Assembly: GCF_029690045.1 (NCBI RefSeq)
Contig: NZ_CP121464.1
Span: 1,364,001-1,428,000, forward strand
Direction: 5' to 3'
Length of the DNA: 64,000 nucleotides
Source: Janthinobacterium rivuli
Lineage (GTDB): Bacteria > Pseudomonadota > Gammaproteobacteria > Burkholderiales > Burkholderiaceae_D
Shown here piece by piece: positions 61,942 to 64,000 of this stretch. The notes under the pieces were generated by a model. The model was not told where the DNA came from. It did not search any database and saw nothing but the letters and a program-made list of their open reading frames with translations. Within the stretch, counting starts at the first letter, position 1, and each line of letters begins with the position of its first letter. Position numbers and translations under genes: made by a program.

Positions 61942-62625
61942 ATGTCTGACAACAATCAACACGCGGCCATCGATCTGGAATGGGCCAATCTCCTCTCGCC
62001 GCAGCGCCGCACGGTCTTGCGCGGCGGCGGCCTGGTGGCGGCATTGGCCGCTTCCGGCCTGGCGGGGACGGCCCTGGCGCAGGATGGCGCAGTCAAGCGC
62101 GCGAAACCAGCACTTGGCAAGAGTCCGTGGGGCGAGCATACGGACAAGGCGCCCACGCCGCGCCCCGTCAGCGTGCGGCCCGGCGAGGAAACCTTGCCGT
62201 CAACACCGCGCGCCTACACAGATATCGAGAGCTATCACGCGCATATCTATTTTGACGAAGACAGTTACCAGAAGGCGGCGCTGATACGTCGCTGGGCGGC
62301 CGAGCGCTTCCAGATCGAACTGGGCGACTGGAACCTGGAGCCGCGCGGCCCGCACGTGACGCCGTCGTTCTATTTCGGCTTTACCAATGATTTATTGCCC
62401 GTGATCGTGCCGTGGCTGCAGCTCAATAGCCTGGGCCTGACGATACTGATCCACCCGAACACGGAAGACCCGCGCGCCGACCATTTGTATTACGCGCTGT
62501 GGGTGAACCGGTCGCAGCCCGTGAATGGCTATGCGATGAAGAAGCCGGGACCGGGCGAGCCGCGGGTCGAGCAGATTTTTGTCAATACGCGTCCGACGGT
62601 GAAAATCGAAACGTTGCGCGCATGA
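61942..62625 (+). CDS. Tat-exported DOPA 4,5-dioxygenase-like protein
   Basis: A 227-residue protein. Residues 1-46 are a twin-arginine signal (Arg22-Arg23 in SPQRRTVLRGG, cleavage after LA). From residue 92 on it matches the DOPA 4,5-dioxygenase family, with YHAHIYFDE (His99, His101), RGPHVTPSF and ILIHPNTEDPRADH as metal-site regions. Known family members are short, cytoplasmic, extradiol catechol dioxygenases. Export and the receptor upstream suggest attack on an imported catechol or aromatic in the periplasm; this is inference. Confidence 0.78.
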   Translation: MSDNNQHAAIDLEWANLLSPQRRTVLRGGGLVAALAASGLAGTALAQDGAVKRAKPALGKSPWGEHTDKAPTPRPVSVRPGEETLPSTPRAYTDIESYHAHIYFDEDSYQKAALIRRWAAERFQIELGDWNLEPRGPHVTPSFYFGFTNDLLPVIVPWLQLNSLGLTILIHPNTEDPRADHLYYALWVNRSQPVNGYAMKKPGPGEPRVEQIFVNTRPTVKIETLRA

Positions 62626-62641
62626 ACTGGGCATAAAAAAA

Positions 62642-63702
62642 GGCTCTGTCATCGGCAACTAGGGGAAATTCTGGAATCTTCCCTGGACTGTGCTGTCTGA
62701 CTCTGCATATCAATCACGTAGGGAGCAGATCATGCGGCCAGCCGAATGGATCACCTTGATTGCGCAGTTTGCTCAGTTGAGCCAGCGTCAGCGGCAAGCA
62801 AGCATTGCCCTGCTGTGTGGCAGCGCGCCACACGACGCGACCGTCGCGCTGCTGGAAAGTGTGGTCCAGCCGCGATTGGCCTGTCACGCTTGCCATTCAG
62901 AGCACCTGCATCGGCACGGTCATGCGCACGGCTTGCAGCGCTACCGCTGCGTGCCTTGCGGACGCACCTTCAATGCGCTCACCGGCACGCCGTTGGCCCG
63001 CTTGCGCCATAAATCGCTGTGGCTCGATTACGCCGATTGTCTGCTGGCATCGGATTCCGTACGCAAGGCGGCTAGCCAACTGGGCGTGCACCGCAACACC
63101 ACGTTTCGCTGGCGCCACAGGTTTTTATCGCTGGCAAAGACGGACCGGCCGCATGGCCTGCATGGCATCGCCGAGGCCGACGAGTTATATCTACTGGAGT
63201 CGGAAAAGGGATCGCGGCATCTGACGCGTCCGGCCCGCCGCCGGGGCGGCCATGCCCACAAACGCGGCATATCGAGTGAGCAGGTCTGCATCCTGATAGC
63301 GCGCGACCGCACGGGCCAGACCCTGGACTTCGTCACAGGCAAAGGGGCATTGACGAAAGCGCAGCTGCATCATTGCCTGTTACCCGTTATCGACAAGGAC
63401 GTCTTGTTGGTCACCGATGGCCATGCCGCCTATCGGGCTTTTTCCAGGGAAGCGGGCATCAGTCATCAGGCCGTCAACTTGCGCGCCGGCATTCGCGTGC
63501 AGGGTGCCGCCCATGTGCAGAACGTCAATGCCTATCACAGCCGATTGCGGCAATGGCTGGGGCCGTTTCACGGCGTGGCGACGCGCTATCTGCCGAACTA
63601 CCTGGGATGGCGGTGGATACTCGACGCCAGGCGTATCCGTTCACCGGAAGCGTTATTGAAAGCAACGCTGGGTGCATTCCCACATTTGACGGTGACATAG
63701 CC
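62642..63702 (+). mobile_element. IS1595-family insertion sequence, complete
   Basis: A 1,061-bp element. The imperfect terminal inverted repeats begin GGCTCTGTCATCG on the left and GGCTATGTCACCG when the right end is read inward. An exact 8-bp direct repeat, TAAAAAAA, flanks both ends (62634-62641 and 63703-63710). It carries one transposase gene. Confidence 0.9.
62732..63700 (+). CDS. IS1595-family transposase
   Basis: A 322-residue transposase. An N-terminal zinc ribbon (CHACHSEH and CVPCGRTF) is followed by an IS1595 DDE domain with EADELYLLES, VTDGHAAYR and HVQNVNAYHSRLRQWL. The start at 62732 has GGGAG upstream. Its frame is intact, so the element may still be active. Confidence 0.9.
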   Translation: MRPAEWITLIAQFAQLSQRQRQASIALLCGSAPHDATVALLESVVQPRLACHACHSEHLHRHGHAHGLQRYRCVPCGRTFNALTGTPLARLRHKSLWLDYADCLLASDSVRKAASQLGVHRNTTFRWRHRFLSLAKTDRPHGLHGIAEADELYLLESEKGSRHLTRPARRRGGHAHKRGISSEQVCILIARDRTGQTLDFVTGKGALTKAQLHHCLLPVIDKDVLLVTDGHAAYRAFSREAGISHQAVNLRAGIRVQGAAHVQNVNAYHSRLRQWLGPFHGVATRYLPNYLGWRWILDARRIRSPEALLKATLGAFPHLTVT

Positions 63703-63709
63703 TAAAAAA

Positions 63710-63742
63710 ACGCCACGCCAGTGTGAGCTGGCGTGGCGTTTT
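63710..63742. terminator. Bidirectional terminator, insertion target of the IS
   Basis: The stem ACGCCACGCCAG, loop TGTGAG and CTGGCGTGGCGT are followed by TTT. Its left A-tract is the duplicated target of the IS1595 element. It serves the dioxygenase-like gene on the plus strand (now cut off by the IS) and phaZ on the minus strand. Confidence 0.8.
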
Positions 63743-63759
63743 GACGGAAATGCCGTGTA

Positions 63760-64000
63760 TTAGCCGTGTTTCTGGATGAATTCGCCGATTTTCGGGCAAA
63801 TGATCTCGCGCCAGCGGCGGCCCGAGAAGATGCCGTAGTGGCCGCATTTCGGCGCCACGAAGTCTTGTTGCATCTCGGCAGGAATGCCGGAACACAAGTC
63901 ATGCGCCGCCTGCGTCTGGCCGGCGCCGGAAATGTCGTCCAGCTCGCCTTCGACCGTGAACAGCGCCACGTTCGTGATGTCTTGCGGACGCACCAGCTGG
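63760..64000 (-). CDS. phaZ: Intracellular PHB depolymerase, C-terminal part
   Basis: The frame is open to the end of the window, so only about the last 80 residues are visible. They match the C-terminus of intracellular poly(3-hydroxybutyrate) depolymerases: LFTVEGELDDISGAGQTQ, QQDFVAPKCGHYGIFSGRRW and EFIQKHG. It mobilises stored polyhydroxybutyrate, a common trait of Burkholderiales. Confidence 0.88.
   Translation of the reverse strand, partial: QLVRPQDITNVALFTVEGELDDISGAGQTQAAHDLCSGIPAEMQQDFVAPKCGHYGIFSGRRWREIICPKIGEFIQKHG

Overview
This is a 64 kb, GC-rich chromosomal window with dense coding. Leucine codons are mostly CTG and glycine codons mostly GGC. The gene content and protein sequences suggest a betaproteobacterium of the Burkholderiales, most likely Oxalobacteraceae near Janthinobacterium or Massilia. 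That placement is inferred from protein style and was not tested by a search.

Region 1 (1-5.1 kb) is a deoxynucleoside salvage operon: a two-domain ALDH16-like aldehyde dehydrogenase (5' end off the window), deoA, cdd and a second, longer zinc deaminase. Region 2 (5.1-10.05 kb, minus strand) holds a membrane dipeptidase, a VOC protein, two small envelope proteins, a RutR-like TetR regulator and a MocR regulator. Region 3 (10.25-20.1 kb, plus strand) encodes the whole reductive uracil/thymine pathway. It contains PreT/PreA dihydropyrimidine dehydrogenase, an NCS1 permease, dihydropyrimidinase, beta-ureidopropionase, a beta-alanine transaminase and a CoA-acylating semialdehyde dehydrogenase. 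Region 4 (20.1-26.9 kb) is purine catabolism: a UraD-AllC fusion, a LysR regulator, the membrane urate oxidase PuuD, an M20 hydrolase and an amidase.

Region 5 (27-30.5 kb) is pqiABC. Region 6 (30.6-34.5 kb) is a DUF2946 / TonB receptor / PepSY metal-uptake set. Region 7 (35-38.4 kb) is the muconate branch of the beta-ketoadipate pathway (a CatR/BenM-like regulator, catB, catC, catD). A 114-bp MITE-like element sits between catB and catC. Region 8 (38.5-42.8 kb) holds three transporters and a small membrane protein.

Region 9 (42.93-48.73 kb) is the most unusual part. A five-gene, tightly overlapping minus-strand operon encodes a GT2 glycosyltransferase, a secreted protein of unknown family, a ferritin-like di-iron protein, a GT-B glycosyltransferase and a fatty-acid desaturase. 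It lies between an intact tRNA-Pro(CGG) and a 24-bp copy of that tRNA's 3' end (one mismatch), as expected for an integrated island. No integrase is visible. The operon looks like a glycosylated-lipid or secondary-metabolite pathway, but its product cannot be named from the sequence.

Region 10 (48.7-58.1 kb) is housekeeping: asmA-like, arsR-arsC, ispB, rplU-rpmA-obgE, proB, nth and a lone rsxB. Region 11 (58.4-64 kb) has a periplasmic binding protein and a TonB receptor followed by a Tat-exported DOPA-4,5-dioxygenase-like protein. It ends with an intact IS1595-family element, with an 8-bp target duplication, in the A-tract of a terminator, and the 3' end of a PHB depolymerase gene.

Several short palindromic repeat families sit between genes: a GGGGTC hairpin (three copies), a REP-like pair after proB, and the MITE-like element. 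Candidate LysR, ArsR and sigma-70 sites can be read directly from the sequence.
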